NCBI GenBank assembly: GCA_958430865.1
Contig: CAUDNR010003535.1
Span: 1,610 to 36,941 of the forward strand
Reading direction: 5' to 3'
Source of the DNA: Entrophospora sp. SA101
Lineage: Eukaryota; Glomeromycota; Glomeromycetes; Entrophosporales; Entrophosporaceae
Length of the DNA: 35,332 nucleotides
Shown here: positions 21,860-32,693 of the stretch, piece after piece
Numbering within the stretch: position 1 is the first letter of the stretch
How the letters are laid out: the number at the start of each line of letters is the position of its first letter
Program-made: the position numbers and the translations under genes
Notes under the pieces: model-generated
Told to the model about the DNA's origin: nothing
Seen by the model: the letters and a program-made list of their open reading frames with translations, nothing else
The model's database searches: none

Positions 21860-21930
<71 letters not shown>

Positions 21931-23270
21931 TAACATTTAATAATAATAATAAATATTTTCTCTATGCATATATAAAATAAATATAAATATTTAAATATAT
22001 ACATAATATATAAATTGTTTTATAAGATTTTTTTCTTTTTATTGTAATAAAGATTTTCATTAAAAAATAAATAAAATTAATTTTTTTAAATATTATAATT
22101 AACGATTCGCATTTCCGATGGATGACCTTTATTCTCGTACTAAAAATAAGAATAATTATGGTTACAATTATTATTTTTTATCATTATTATTTAGTATATT
22201 GATTGATCTTTTTGAACACAAAATAAACATCGCGCAAATCGTACACACGAACATATTAATAATATTATTATTATTATTTGTTACTGCCGACTTTCCGAAA
22301 TCCTGGAAATGCTAAGTTTTTATAATGAATGTTTCAGAATTTTACATTCATTTATTTATTTTTGTTTTTCACATGCATCAAATTGAACATGAAATTAATT
22401 GATCATCGATAAGAAAATCAAAGTTACACAAAAAATCAAGCGAATAATTAATTTGACATGCATAATCTAATCTTTTTAATATTAATATTATTAAAAATTT
22501 CCGTTATGATAATATACAATAATAATAATAAATAACATAAACATAAGCACAATCCTCACGCATAGATTATTATTAAATCCTTTCTTACTACAGGTTCAAT
22601 TCTATTTTGCTTAATTTGTTAGATTGGAAAAAAATGTAAGAAATAATTTTAGTGTAAATTTCGTGCTATCTATAGCATATCAATCAATACGTAAATAATA
22701 TGGAAGTATTATCTGTATATTTATGCAAGGGATGAAATTTAATTTTAAAATTTAAAAACAATAATAATAATTGTTAATAGGAGTATAAATCAATCAATTA
22801 GAACAATGTAACATTCATTTTCCTCTTTACTGCTTACTACTTATCTCTTTGTATGTTTTTCCAACGAATATAAAATAATTGTTTTATCAATCAATCACGA
22901 AAGCAGGAGAAAAATATTAGTCGTCGATCTATCAAATCATGTGCTGCAGTGTAACATTCTTTAGCCAATGAATATTTTCATCGGCAAAGGAATTTATTAA
23001 TAAAAAATAATTTATTCAAAAATTATACCAAAGAAAACCAAGACCCAATAAATAAATAAAAATTAATTAATAAATAAGAAAGAAAGTAAGTGAGGAAGTA
23101 AGAAGACAAGTAAATAGCTACTAATTAAAAAAACAATTAAAAAAAAATCAAAATATTTAATAGTATACAATTTCAGGATTTCAAAATTAATTACAAAGAT
23201 TAAACCATTCAAATAAAGTTCATAATAAAATCCATAATTTTTTAATAATAATGATATACAAAGTGCATTT
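21456..23270. other. 3' flank of the HMG gene with trinucleotide tracts
   Basis: Simple repeats dominate: (CAT)n mixed with (CAA)n at 21622-21765 and a long (AAT)n at 21858-21931. The remainder to 23270 is AT-rich without supported genes; the 65-codon opening at 22118-22315 lacks features. The 89-codon opening at 23063-23332 overlaps the 3' end of the dsRBD gene and is regarded as chance. Confidence 0.65.
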
Positions 23271-24644
23271 TTAAAATGATCCATGAGAATTTTGTGAAAT
23301 ATTGTTGTGAGTGTAGAAATTATTTGTTGCAATAATTGTCATATTGTTATTAGCAATGAAATTTCTATTATCATTTTGGTATAAAGTAATTGAATTAATT
23401 GGTGTAGGATGGAATACTGAAGATGAAGATGAAGAGGCCGAGGAAGATGAAGACGAAGAAACGGATGTGGCAGTGTTGTGTAAAGTTAGGTGACTATTTG
23501 GAAGGAGGATATTTTTATTATTATTATTATTATTATTATGAAATGGTTGCAAACGTTTATAAATTACTTCGGTTTCTTTTTCACGAAATTCGTTATAAAG
23601 TATGTTGAATGCTATGGCAGATACGTGATCTTTTGCATCATTTTTTTGCCAAAAAGCCAATTCTGGTGTAAATAACCGTCCACCAATCATACAATCATAC
23701 AAATAATTACCACGTCCATCATCTCTTATATTATAAGTTGGATGTGCTAATTTATGCATTTGACAAAATTCCAATAATAATACACAAGGTCTTTTTATTG
23801 AACCAGTGCTGGCCTGTGCAACTTGTTTTTCGTACCATTGAACGGATTTTGGAATTAATTCTAGAGGATGTGGTGGAATAATTTGTTGTTGTTTTATTTC
23901 AGTTCGAATGTTTTTTGTTTTCTGATTAGCTGAAATATGTGCTTTTACTAATTCGTACCGAATTAATTTTGTTAAATCTGGTTTCCTGGCTGATAAATCT
24001 TTCATTGCTATATTGGCTGCTGCTTCCTTAGCCTGTTGTTTCTTTGATTTGGCTACTTGATTCTGATATATTTGTCCATCAAATTCAACTTGACAATAAA
24101 AGTGCCCCGTCATTGGATCGTGTGTGAAATTGTAAACAGGTGCACGTTTTAGTTTCATTTTTTGATGCATGGTGTTCAAAAATGATATAGGATTTATACA
24201 TTGATAAGACTCGTCATGATCAACAACATCGTCTAATGATCTCGATGCTTGGACAGAAGTTTCTGATTGTTGTAATAAAGATATTTCTTGAGATAAATTG
24301 GTCATAACTAATTGTTTCCCTTCTTCTTGCTGTTCTTTTTGTGCTTCTGAAACCTCTCTTTCCCCATCTTTTTCTTGTTGTCGTTCTATCTGTTCTTGTT
24401 CTCCTTTGTCAAATTGTTCTTCTTTATCAAATTGTTTTTCTTCAACAGATTCTTCTTCTTTATCAGATTCTTCTTGTTCACGATCGTCAGATTTTGTTGT
24501 AATATTTTTGACAGATGTTTCTTCAATATTTTCCGGCTCATTTTCTTCGTCCGTTTGAACTATTGTGGAAAATGAACTTGAAGCCTCAAAGTCATTGTTA
24601 TCGCTTTCGCTGCTGCTACTGCTAGAATTTTCAATCAAAGACAT
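23271..24644 (-). CDS. Protein with two dsRNA-binding-type domains
   Basis: Single-exon minus-strand frame, 457 aa, ATG at 24644. Residues ~1-140 are acidic and Ser/Glu/Gln-rich. Residues ~150-217 form a double-stranded RNA-binding domain: NPISFLNTMHQK (helix 1), the VYNFTHDPMTGHFYCQVEFD strands, and KSKKQQAKEAAANIAMKDL, the helix-2 KKxxAK signature that contacts RNA. A second, divergent copy lies at ~284-350 (LLLEFCQMHKL, then DGRGNYLYDCMIGG, ending NDAKDHVSAIAFNIL) and has lost the KK pair, as in protein-protein dsRBDs. The C-terminus is Asn/Ser-rich. No catalytic domain (RNase III, helicase, deaminase) is present. A role as an RNA-silencing or dsRNA-handling partner is inferred from the domain only. 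Confidence 0.88.
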   Translation of the reverse strand: MSLIENSSSSSSESDNNDFEASSSFSTIVQTDEENEPENIEETSVKNITTKSDDREQEESDKEEESVEEKQFDKEEQFDKGEQEQIERQQEKDGEREVSEAQKEQQEEGKQLVMTNLSQEISLLQQSETSVQASRSLDDVVDHDESYQCINPISFLNTMHQKMKLKRAPVYNFTHDPMTGHFYCQVEFDGQIYQNQVAKSKKQQAKEAAANIAMKDLSARKPDLTKLIRYELVKAHISANQKTKNIRTEIKQQQIIPPHPLELIPKSVQWYEKQVAQASTGSIKRPCVLLLEFCQMHKLAHPTYNIRDDGRGNYLYDCMIGGRLFTPELAFWQKNDAKDHVSAIAFNILYNEFREKETEVIYKRLQPFHNNNNNNNKNILLPNSHLTLHNTATSVSSSSSSSASSSSSSVFHPTPINSITLYQNDNRNFIANNNMTIIATNNFYTHNNISQNSHGSF

Positions 24645-25005
24645 TTTTTTTAAAAAAAATAAAGGCTATAATGTCTCAATTATTATTATTATTATTTATT
24701 ATTATTATTTATTATTATTATGAAAAAACTTTTAAAGTCCTTATAATATATTATCCCTACTCTATTATTATTATTATTTTGAACCATACAATTTTTCTAA
24801 TTATTCTGGAGTAATCTAATAATGAATGATGATGATTTCCTTTACTTTTTTCAAGAGTAATTTAATAAATGGTTATTTCGTGTAGCGTAGCACGTGTATA
24901 TTTTTGGTATTTAAATGTACACAACAAAATGTTCGTTCGTTACACGAAACCTCGGGAAATTCTTGCGTTAAAGTTCACTATTATGAAATGAATGAATAAT
25001 TATGT
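24645..25005. other. Intergenic region between the dsRBD gene and the Crinkler-like relic
   Basis: This is the presumed promoter of the minus-strand dsRBD gene, with (TTA)n repeats at 24680-24720 and 24768-24780. No N-terminal exon of the downstream Crinkler-like relic (in particular no Walker A loop) was found here. Confidence 0.5.
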
Positions 25006-27278
25006 TTGTTACGTTATCATGAAATTTTGGATCATTTTCTGCTTGAATACACACTCTTTATGTATAATGAATGGCTAACGCTCTTAAAACTTAATATCAA
25101 GCATTTGACCTCTCTTTATTTATTTCCTAGATGCAAAAAACAATTTATAGATGCTATATTCAAATATATATTTATGAAACATTGTCTGCATGATTACAAA
25201 TTAATACCTATTCTAATACCTTGTATACTTTGTAAACAAAAGTTAGAATCTTCTTCTATCTATAAGATATATACTATTTTGGGATGAAATTGGAAAAGTA
25301 AAGGATGATCTTTTTGGAGAAAATTACAACACCCTTATTGCAACCACACGAAAATGCTATGCTGATCTGGGTTCTGGTAAGGTACTTTGTATGTTTGATG
25401 AAGCTTCTTGGCTATTGGATCCCAGTACTGTTCCATATGATAAGTACACATATATTGGTTAATAGGTAATTTATCTTAATATCTAATATTAACATGATGT
25501 TTAACTATCATTGTAAAGATGACCATAATAACTTTCCATATAGAAGGTGCAGAAGAGCACTATCCAGGATTGGAGACTGCATATTTGGAATAATGACAGA
25601 TACAAATTCAAGTATTGGAAATTTGGTTCCTAAAGAAAGTGATGATAAATCTGTAAGATTTACAAATAATTTTTTCATACACAGTTTCTTATTTCTTCAT
25701 TTATTTACTGTTATATTTTATAGACAAAAAAAGTTGGAGATGATGTGAAGACTCTTTTAGGCCCATTTATACATATTGCATCAACAGATATATACAGGTT
25801 TGAATTTTTTGCTCACTTAATGATGCTTAGAATGGATTATGGACACTAATGAAATTTTTTGGTAGTGATAAAACAAAATTACCCCAAGAAGTTGATGTTT
25901 TGAGAGAAATGATGGGATTTGATCTTTGTTTATATGTGCGTCCACTTTGGATGGCAAATCTTGTAGCAACAGGTGACATTAATGAGACTATATCTTTGGC
26001 TAGGAATAAAACTGACTGGGTCAATTTTGCCCTCAGTGTTGGGAAACAACAATAATTATGAAAAAAAATGCATAACTGCTTTATCACATTTTGGTTGTAC
26101 TGTAGGCCTTTATCTTTGTCCTAGAGCAAAATTACCTTCTCAATTAACTTGTAATCATATGGCAACTATAACTTATGTTAATGAAAATAGAACAGAGGTG
26201 TTAATTTATTATCCATCAGAACCCATTTTAGCTGAAGCAGCACTGGTGACTTTGCAAAATGACTATTATCGAAAAGCTGCAATAACAGTATTGAATAATA
26301 CAATTTCTATAGATGGAATAGTTAATTCTGGTGACCAAGGAGAACTTGGCATGAGAATCATTTTGCTGACTACTTGGATGCACTGTATTAAAAAAAGAGG
26401 TAGTATTTTATTTTTTTCTTGTAGAACACCTGTCAAGGACTTCATGGAAGCACTTTTTCCCAGATTTGGAAAAATTAAGGATCATCACGATACATGGAAG
26501 GATTATGAAATTGGGTTTACACATTTCATCCAAATTACATATAAACCAGACTTGGATACATTTGAGAAAGTTTGGATGCATTATGATGCAATAAATCTAA
26601 AATATAATCATCAAGGTGGTGATATTCTGTTGGTTATCAAGCATAAAAATAAAAATGAATTTGGATGTATTGTCATTCAGGTGGTATTACTCATTTTCAT
26701 ATATTTTGCAAATATAATTTATATAAATTTGCTCATTGATGATGTGCACTATTGTTATTGGTTAGGTGAAGAATTGGGCAGTTGTGAATCAAAATATATA
26801 TGATGATGTTGGCAGAAAATTAGAAATAAACTATATCCTGAGTAATAATCTGGCAGATATTGTTAAAAATAATTTTTATTTAGCTATTTATGTTCAAATT
26901 GGTAAGAAATATAAGTACATTTTTTCATCTCCATGTTGAACTTTAAATTTATATATATTTTTTCTCTGAACAGGCAGGGCATTTACAGTTGATACAGAAG
27001 TCATTTGTTATAATTATGGAAAATTTTCAGGAAGTTGGAAACTCAAACAAGCCTCTACAGAAAGTGATGAAAACAAAAAAGATGCAGTTAATAGAACAGT
27101 AGTGTTAGGATTGTTGAACTTTTATGAGGGGAGAACTTCTGAGTTTGAAGCAATGAAATCTTTTGTGTGTGCAAGAGATGATCCTTTTGCAAGAGAAGCA
27201 AATAGTGAAAACATTAAAAGATCAAGTTTACTATCATGCATGTTACCATTATTTTATCAGAAAAACAAACAAGAATAA
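25006..27278 (+). pseudogene. Crinkler-type NTPase / PD-(D/E)XK nuclease-like relic
   Basis: Several exon-like blocks on the + strand form a 5'-truncated member of the fungal Crinkler-associated NTPase-nuclease family. A helical part (25006-25280) is followed by a Walker B-like VLCMFDEASWLL (25380 on), a FGIMTDTNSSIGNLVP block (25588 on), VRPLWMANL, and YPSEPILAEAALVTL (26211 on). The C-terminal domain has GDQGELGMRI, HFTHFIQITY/GGDILLVI-like strands and IVIQ joined over an intron (26681-26765) to VKNW, a D...QxK arrangement typical of PD-(D/E)XK nucleases. Introns at 25653-25723 and 26902-26973 have normal ends. The P-loop is missing and frames change near 25270, 25850 and 26040, so the copy is probably dead. 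The final exon ends at TAA 27276-27278. In this family the NTPase-nuclease part is proposed to serve as effector or selfish-element protein. Confidence 0.6.
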
Positions 27279-28279
27279 TTTGTTTAACTGTGTTAATTAT
27301 AAATTTTATAAGATTAATATGTCACAACTACCTTGATCATTCTTAGCTTTTCAAACATTTATACTTTTGAATTTTCACTCAATTTTCTAAACTTATTGTG
27401 CATTAGACTTTCATGAATAAAAAAACAGAGATTTGAAGGGTATGGGTTAGAATTTGTGTTGCACTTGTCTGCAAAATTTCCAAATTCTGCAATTTTAACA
27501 ATAAAGGAAATTCATTTGCTTTTATTCCATGCATATTTGTTTTTGTTAAAAAACCTACAAAGTAGGGCTTCTATTTGTAATACAAATTCTTATTTGAATT
27601 ATTTGTAATACAGTTGACCTTTAATTCGAATTAATTATTCAAATAAAAATTTATTTAAATTAAAAAAATTTATTTGAGTTAAAAAAATTCATTCGAATTA
27701 AAAAATTTATTCGAATTAAAAATTTAATTCACTTTATTCAAATTATTTGTTTTATTTGTTTTATTTATTATCGGAATCTTGGGTTTGTTCATTCATTTTA
27801 TTAGATTATTTGAAATCATGGGTTGTTCAATTACTTAAATATTCAAACTATATATACAACAAGGTTTAATATTGAATTATTATTATAAAAATTGAAATTA
27901 AAAATGAAACTAATAAGGAAAGACTGAAACAAGATTCATGTTTCTTTTAATAAATAGCAATCTTTCCAATGAGCTTGTATTTAAACTGGTCCTTAGTTAT
28001 TTGTTTTATCCGAATTAATTTTTTTGAATTATTTGCTTTATTCAAATTAATATTAATATTAATATTAATTTCCTTATTCGAATTAATTTCCTTAATTGAA
28101 TCAATTTTCTTATTCAAATTAATTTCTTTATTCGAATCAATTTTCTTATTCAAATTATTCGTTTTATTCAAATTAAAATTTATTCGAATAAACTTTCAAT
28201 GTAATTCAAATACTCAAATTCATAACAAATAAAGTGAATAATTTGAATAAACCAAAATTATATATAGGGATAAGTGTAT
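27279..28279. other. AT-rich region with TATTCGAATTAA-type repeats
   Basis: Two zones (27600-27770 and 28005-28220) are built from imperfect repeats of a ~18-20 bp unit related to TTATTCGAATTAATTTCC; at 28066-28160 at least four units lie in tandem. Because the core TTCGAA is palindromic, both strands look alike, and the minus strand gives a spurious Asn/Lys/Ile/Glu repeat ORF. No gene was recognised. Confidence 0.65.
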
Positions 28280-28573
28280 ATGAAAAGTAATAATAAATAT
28301 AATGGTTCTAATGAATATGAAAATACAATTGATTTTTTAGAAAAAGGATGTAATTGTGGTTGTTCTTCAAAAATTCCTAAGGAAAATTTTGCAGAATTAA
28401 GGGAATCCTTTTGAGCTCTTTCTAAATCAGAACAAGACATCTTTTTAATGGCTCAACTTAAGGCAATGGATGGTGGATTAACAAGCACTAGCAGATGCCT
28501 TAAAAAGAAAACTAGATCTAATAAAAGGACTTTCTATCACTGAAATCACAATACATTACTTTGTCAAGAAACT

Positions 28574-28576
28574 TAT
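28574..28576. repeat. Target-site duplication TAT, left
   Basis: TAT before the element is repeated at 28805-28807. The uninterrupted host reading would be CQETYLNMLGIG, with a single TAT codon for Tyr, which fixes the insertion point. Confidence 0.8.
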
Positions 28577-28804
28577 CCCTATAAAAAATCTGGCATGGAA
28601 TTTGTATGGAAAAATGCAAATTCAGGTAAAATTCCATGCATTTTTGTACAGAAAAATACAGGAAAATCCCTTGAAAATGTACAGAAAATGTATGAAAGGC
28701 GCATTTTCCTTGCATTTCCATACATTTTCCATACATTTTCAAGGGATTTGCCTGTAATTTTCCCATACATTTCCCATACATTTCCATGTCAATTTTTTAT
28801 AGGG
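28577..28804. mobile_element. 228-bp palindromic MITE nested in the transposase-like gene
   Basis: The element starts CCCTATAAAAAATCTGGCAT and ends with the near-complement ...ATGTCAATTTTTTATAGGG. Almost its whole length folds back: AAATCCCTTGAAAATGTAC on the left pairs with the complement of TACATTTTCAAGGGATTT on the right, meeting at a GCGC-containing centre near 28700. It is flanked by TAT on both sides. Element plus one TAT is 231 bp, exactly 77 codons, and contains no stop in the host frame, so translation would read through it. It encodes no transposase. The 3-bp duplication could fit Harbinger- or CACTA-like elements, but TAT is not the usual TWA of Harbinger. Confidence 0.88.
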
Positions 28805-28807
28805 TAT
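28805..28807. repeat. Target-site duplication TAT, right
   Basis: Direct repeat of 28574-28576, after which the host frame resumes with LNMLGIGRTYFE. Confidence 0.8.
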
Positions 28808-30439
28808 CTCAATATGCTAGGAATTGGCAGGACTTACTTTGAAATATTAGAAATCATCTGATAAACAATGGTATTTTACCAAGAATTCATAGTAATATTA
28901 AAAGAATGCCTCTATGGAAAACCAAAATGGTGATTGATAAAAATATTGCTGGAGTGGTAAAGAATTTTCTAGAAAATATTGCAGAAGTCCATGGATTACC
29001 AAGTCCAGGAAGATGTAACAATAGAATAACTCAATCAATTGTATTCTTACCAGCAGAAATGAGTTATAAATCAGTACATAGAAATTTTCTAGCTGGTCTA
29101 GAAGAAGATAGTAATTTGAAATCCTTAAAATATGATGCTTTCAGAAAATTATGACATCAATTGACACCAGAGATTCAAATTATGAGTCCCAGGACTGATC
29201 TGTGTGATACTTGTCAACATTTTAGATATGGTTTACATTATAATGCTCACCAAAAAGAAGCCAAAAAAATTACTTAAAAGATTTAAAGAATATTTGTCCA
29301 AGGCCAAAGTAGAAAGAAATTATTATAATAAAAACACCAAATTAGCAGAACAAAGGAAATTAGTTAATCAACATTATTCAAAGGGTAAAACACAATATTG
29401 TAGTATTGATGCCATGCTCATTATAGTTATGATTGAGCTCAAAATGTTCATGTGCCACGTTTAGATCAACAAGTAAGTAAAATTTATTATCTTAGTCCAT
29501 GTAAAGTTCATTTATTTGGTATTCAAGATGAAGCAGTAAGGGAACAAATTAATTATGTTCTTAATGAAAATGAAATTATAGGAAAAGGTCCTAATGGCAC
29601 TCTTAGCATGATTTTTGATGGAATTAAGAAATTGAATAAAGGTGAAAAGCATTTAAAGATTACTTGTGATAATGCTGGTGGACAAAACAAAAATAATGTG
29701 ACTATTTGATTTTATTTATATTTGGTAATTTGTGGTTATTATGAAAGTATTGAATTGAATTTCATGATTCCAGGACATACCAAATTCAAATGTGATGGTA
29801 ATTTTGGCATGATTAAAAAACTCTATAGAAGAACTAGAGTAGATTGTCTAGACCATGTTATTGAGGTGATAAAAAAGTCTAGTCCAGCTGGATTGAATAA
29901 AGCTCAGTGTTATAAAGGTGGAAAAGGTTTTCAATATTTAGACATTAAAGCAATTTTGGGAATTTATCTTAAGAAATTACCAGGTATCCAGGAATATCAA
30001 CATTTTCTTTTTGAAGCATGTAATCTTGGTGTGATCAAAGTTCAAGAAGTTGCTAATGGGCCTTTTGCTGAATTCAATTTATTGAAAATTAAGAAAGCAG
30101 ATATTTTTGAAGAAATTAGAGCTTTATCTATTTTAGTGTTAACACCACCTCCTTTGGATTACAAAAGACAAGAGTATCTTTACCAGAATATTCACCCATT
30201 TGTGAAAGATGAATATAAAGATATCACTTGTCCAAGGCCATTCTATACTGGTAACAAATAAAATATTTAGAACAAAAACACCTTCATTACTTTATCACAC
30301 TCATTAATTTGTCCTTTACTGTCATTAAGTTAATCTTTCAATGAATATTCCACTTTTTTAAAGTAAAAAAGTACTAAAATAATTTATATAATTAACATAC
30401 CCTCATAAAAAGGTTATAAGTATATATTAAAAAAATAAA

Positions 30440-31103
30440 TAAAAAAAAGGAACAAACAAGAAAATCATGACAAACATCCTAAAGAACTATTAAATGAAAT
30501 CAAAACATTAAAAATTTATTAGCTGATAAAAATCAAGAATTTAAACAGTTGAATAATGAAGAAATCAGACAGTGAATAGCCACTGTTTTAAAAGAATCTC
30601 ATTACACTGACAATCCTGATGTAGATGTAGTTGGTAAAATTATGAAAGTTTATTGTGAACAGGAAAAGTGGTATAGTTTTTCTTGCTGAACAAGTTTGTA
30701 GACATGTAATTCTTAATACTTATCAATATTTTCCTTATTATTATAAACAAACAATAAAACTTTACCAAGTAAGAGATAAGGCTAAAGAGATATTTTTATT
30801 AACCTTATCAAATTAAACTCTGAGGAAAGCAAAGAGTTATTTAGAAAGTGTTTAAGAGAAGGCAAAATAGAAGATAATTTAACCCTAAACGGAATATTAG
30901 AAAGAGGATATGAAGGATGAGATTCAATCAAACAAAGTTGTTATGATTATTATGACCTTAGAAATCTTTCTCTGGATGAGTTAATCAGTGGTTGGAACGA
31001 ATTAACTTTTAAAGCTAAGGAAAATTTTGATAAAGTGACTAAACAAAATCAAGAATATAAAGAGAAAATTAAGGCATTAGAAGCAGAACAAGAAAATTTG
31101 TAA
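30440..31103 (+). pseudogene. Decayed coiled-coil protein gene, unrecognised
   Basis: Read over three frames, the + strand gives a charged helical protein: QENHDKHPKELLNEIKTLK, LLADKNQEFKQLNNEEIRQ, then TGA (30573-30575), IATVLKESHYTDNPDVDVVG, a middle part with RHVILNTYQYFPYYYKQ, then LNSEESKELFRKCLREGKI, YEG-TGA (30918-30920), DSIKQSCYDYYDLRNLS and a coiled coil KALEAEQENL before TAA 31101-31103. Frame changes lie near 30515, 30680 and 30800. Both in-frame stops are TGA. It sits between the transposase-like relic and the Myb/SANT gene and may belong to the same mobile unit. No family was recognised. Confidence 0.5.
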
Positions 31104-31207
31104 GCAGAGGGTCCTGCAAATTGATGACCAACAAGGGTATTGATTCAATAATGTGATACTATTGTTTAATAAGTTCACCCCTGAAATTTACTAAGCAAAA
31201 AAAAAGA

Positions 31208-32693
31208 ATGGAGCAAAAAAACAATTCAATGCCTGAAATGAATGACATTCAAACTTTCGTCAATGATTCTATAATAGATAATTTATTTGATACAAATAAC
31301 AATCTAGACAATGCTATTACCCAGGAGTCACATTATTTTCATAACTTGGAAACCGGTATACCTGACATGGATCATAATTATTTATCACAACTTTTACATG
31401 CTGTAATGGAATCAGAATCTAAGAAGAGTGCAGTCGATTTTGTTTCAATGTCAGAGGTTGAAAGAATCCCGGCCTCTGAAATAAATGCTTTCAACGACTT
31501 TAGACCCTCTTCAGAATCCAATTTTCAGTCTAATAATACTAATGACAAAGAAGAAGACAAAAGTGTAAGTAGCAATGTTGATGTAATTGATTAAAAAACT
31601 TTTTATTGAAAAAATAAATATATATAAATATTTATGTATTTAGTCTGTGAATGAAAGCAAACAAGATTTAAGTTATGGCGATGATGATAATAATTATGAT
31701 AATCCCAGAAATATATCACCAAGTGTAAAATATGCATCAGTAAGAGCCACTATAACAGCTACAAAATCAGGTTTAAATGAAAATGGCATTAATAAATCAA
31801 GAAGACTCTGGGATGAAGAAGAGGTTTCTATTTTTCTTAATCATTTTAAGGAGGATTATGCATTATACCAAAAGAACAGAAAAGAATTTTATGAAAAGAT
31901 GTCCAGTAAATATTTTACATCAAGATCAAAAGGTGCAATTCAAAATAAACTTAGTCAATTATTGGACAAATATGAGGAAATTAAAAGCAATTCGGCTAAA
32001 TATAACTGGAAATGGTACAGAATTATTGATGATATCATTAAAGAAGATTCCAATTATGCTAATGATCAAGATAATAATAATGATAGTGATAGACCATCTG
32101 AAATCAATTATTATAATGAAAGACTTAAATCCAAAAGACTTGTGAAAAGCAAAAGTAATAAATCAACAGATGTTAATTCAGACAATGATGTTAGTGAAGT
32201 AGAATCACATGAAGTAATGATTGTTGACCATAAGATAAATAATAATAATTTTATAGAAGCTGGTTATTTTATGGAAGATGATTATGTAAGTGATGGTCAT
32301 TATGGAACCAGATTTTATAAAAGATTTAAAAGGTTTAATGCAAATAGTATTATTAATCCTCTTGTCAATGACCAAGAAAACAACAAAATTGATAATGGTG
32401 TAGTTGAAAATAGAAATTGTATTGGCAAAAAAAGAATAATTGGAATTTCTTCTGCATGTATAATTGCAGATGCTATCAAAGAGTCAATAATGTATAGAGA
32501 AAGAATGTGGGAAGAAAATTTGAAATTTGAAAATGAAAACTTGGATAAAGAATATGAAATACAAAAAAACAGAATTGAATTGGAAATACGCCAATTGCAA
32601 TTTGAGAGACAACAATTAAGACTTGAACATGATAACAAACTTAAAGAATTGGAAGTAAAACTACCTCAATTAAGTCAAAAAAATAATTATTGA
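31208..32693 (+). CDS. Myb/SANT-like (trihelix type) DNA-binding protein, two exons
   Basis: CDS join 31208-31564 and 31644-32693, 468 aa, with a 79-nt intron GTAAGT..TATTTAG in phase 0; the first-exon frame and the second-exon frame join exactly. Residues ~172-254 form a Myb/SANT-like domain with the spaced aromatic pattern RRLWDEEEVSIFLNHF, then YEKMSSKYFTSRSKGAIQNK and YNWKWYRIIDDI. The C-terminus (~400-462) is a strong amphipathic coiled coil (EIQKNRIELEIRQLQFERQQ). Acidic, Asn/Ser-rich linkers surround the domain. It lies about 950 bp downstream of the transposase-like relic in the same orientation. Myb/SANT-like proteins are found both as host regulators and as the second protein of Harbinger-type transposons; which applies here is open. 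The gene looks intact. Confidence 0.82.

Larger units (their letters stand above)
28280..30261 (+). pseudogene. Transposase-like protein gene (CDNAGGQNKNN type), broken
   Basis: ATG 28280 to TAA 30259-30261; about 580 codons once the inserted MITE (28577-28804) is excluded. Blocks in order: KGCNCGCSSKIPKENFAEL, SEQDIFLMAQLKAMDGG, PLWKTKMV, LPSPGRCNNRITQSIVFLPA, SPRTDLCDTCQHF, HVPRLDQQVSKIYYL, LKITCDNAGGQNKNN (acidic residue codon 29668-29670), FMIPGHTKFKCDGNFG, and the tail YKDITCPRP. The DNAGGQNKN/PGHTK pattern is that of a large fungal-plant family (DUF7869-type) with an apparent RNase H-like transposase fold; this name is from memory and uncertain. Breaks: in-frame TGA at 28412, 28541, 29152, 29434 and 29707, and single-base frame changes near 28850, 29255 and 29412. 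The last 270 codons are well preserved. A related tail fragment lies at 10510-10840. Confidence 0.75.

Noticed and set aside
27947..28232. Lys/Asn/Ile/Glu-repeat ORF on the minus strand and its + strand partner
   Set aside because: Produced by ~18-20 bp AT-rich DNA repeats centred on TTCGAA; no domain or splice context.
28518..28861. Minus-strand ORFs rich in MYGK/MEMYG motifs
   Set aside because: They are translations of the palindromic MITE, not genes.
28280..31103. Mitochondrial or other UGA=Trp genome as the origin of the window
   Set aside because: Intact genes here use TGG for Trp (for example in the HMG box DKWRQ and the dsRBD protein SVQWY) and have spliceosomal introns, so the window is nuclear with the standard code; the TGA bias is confined to relics.
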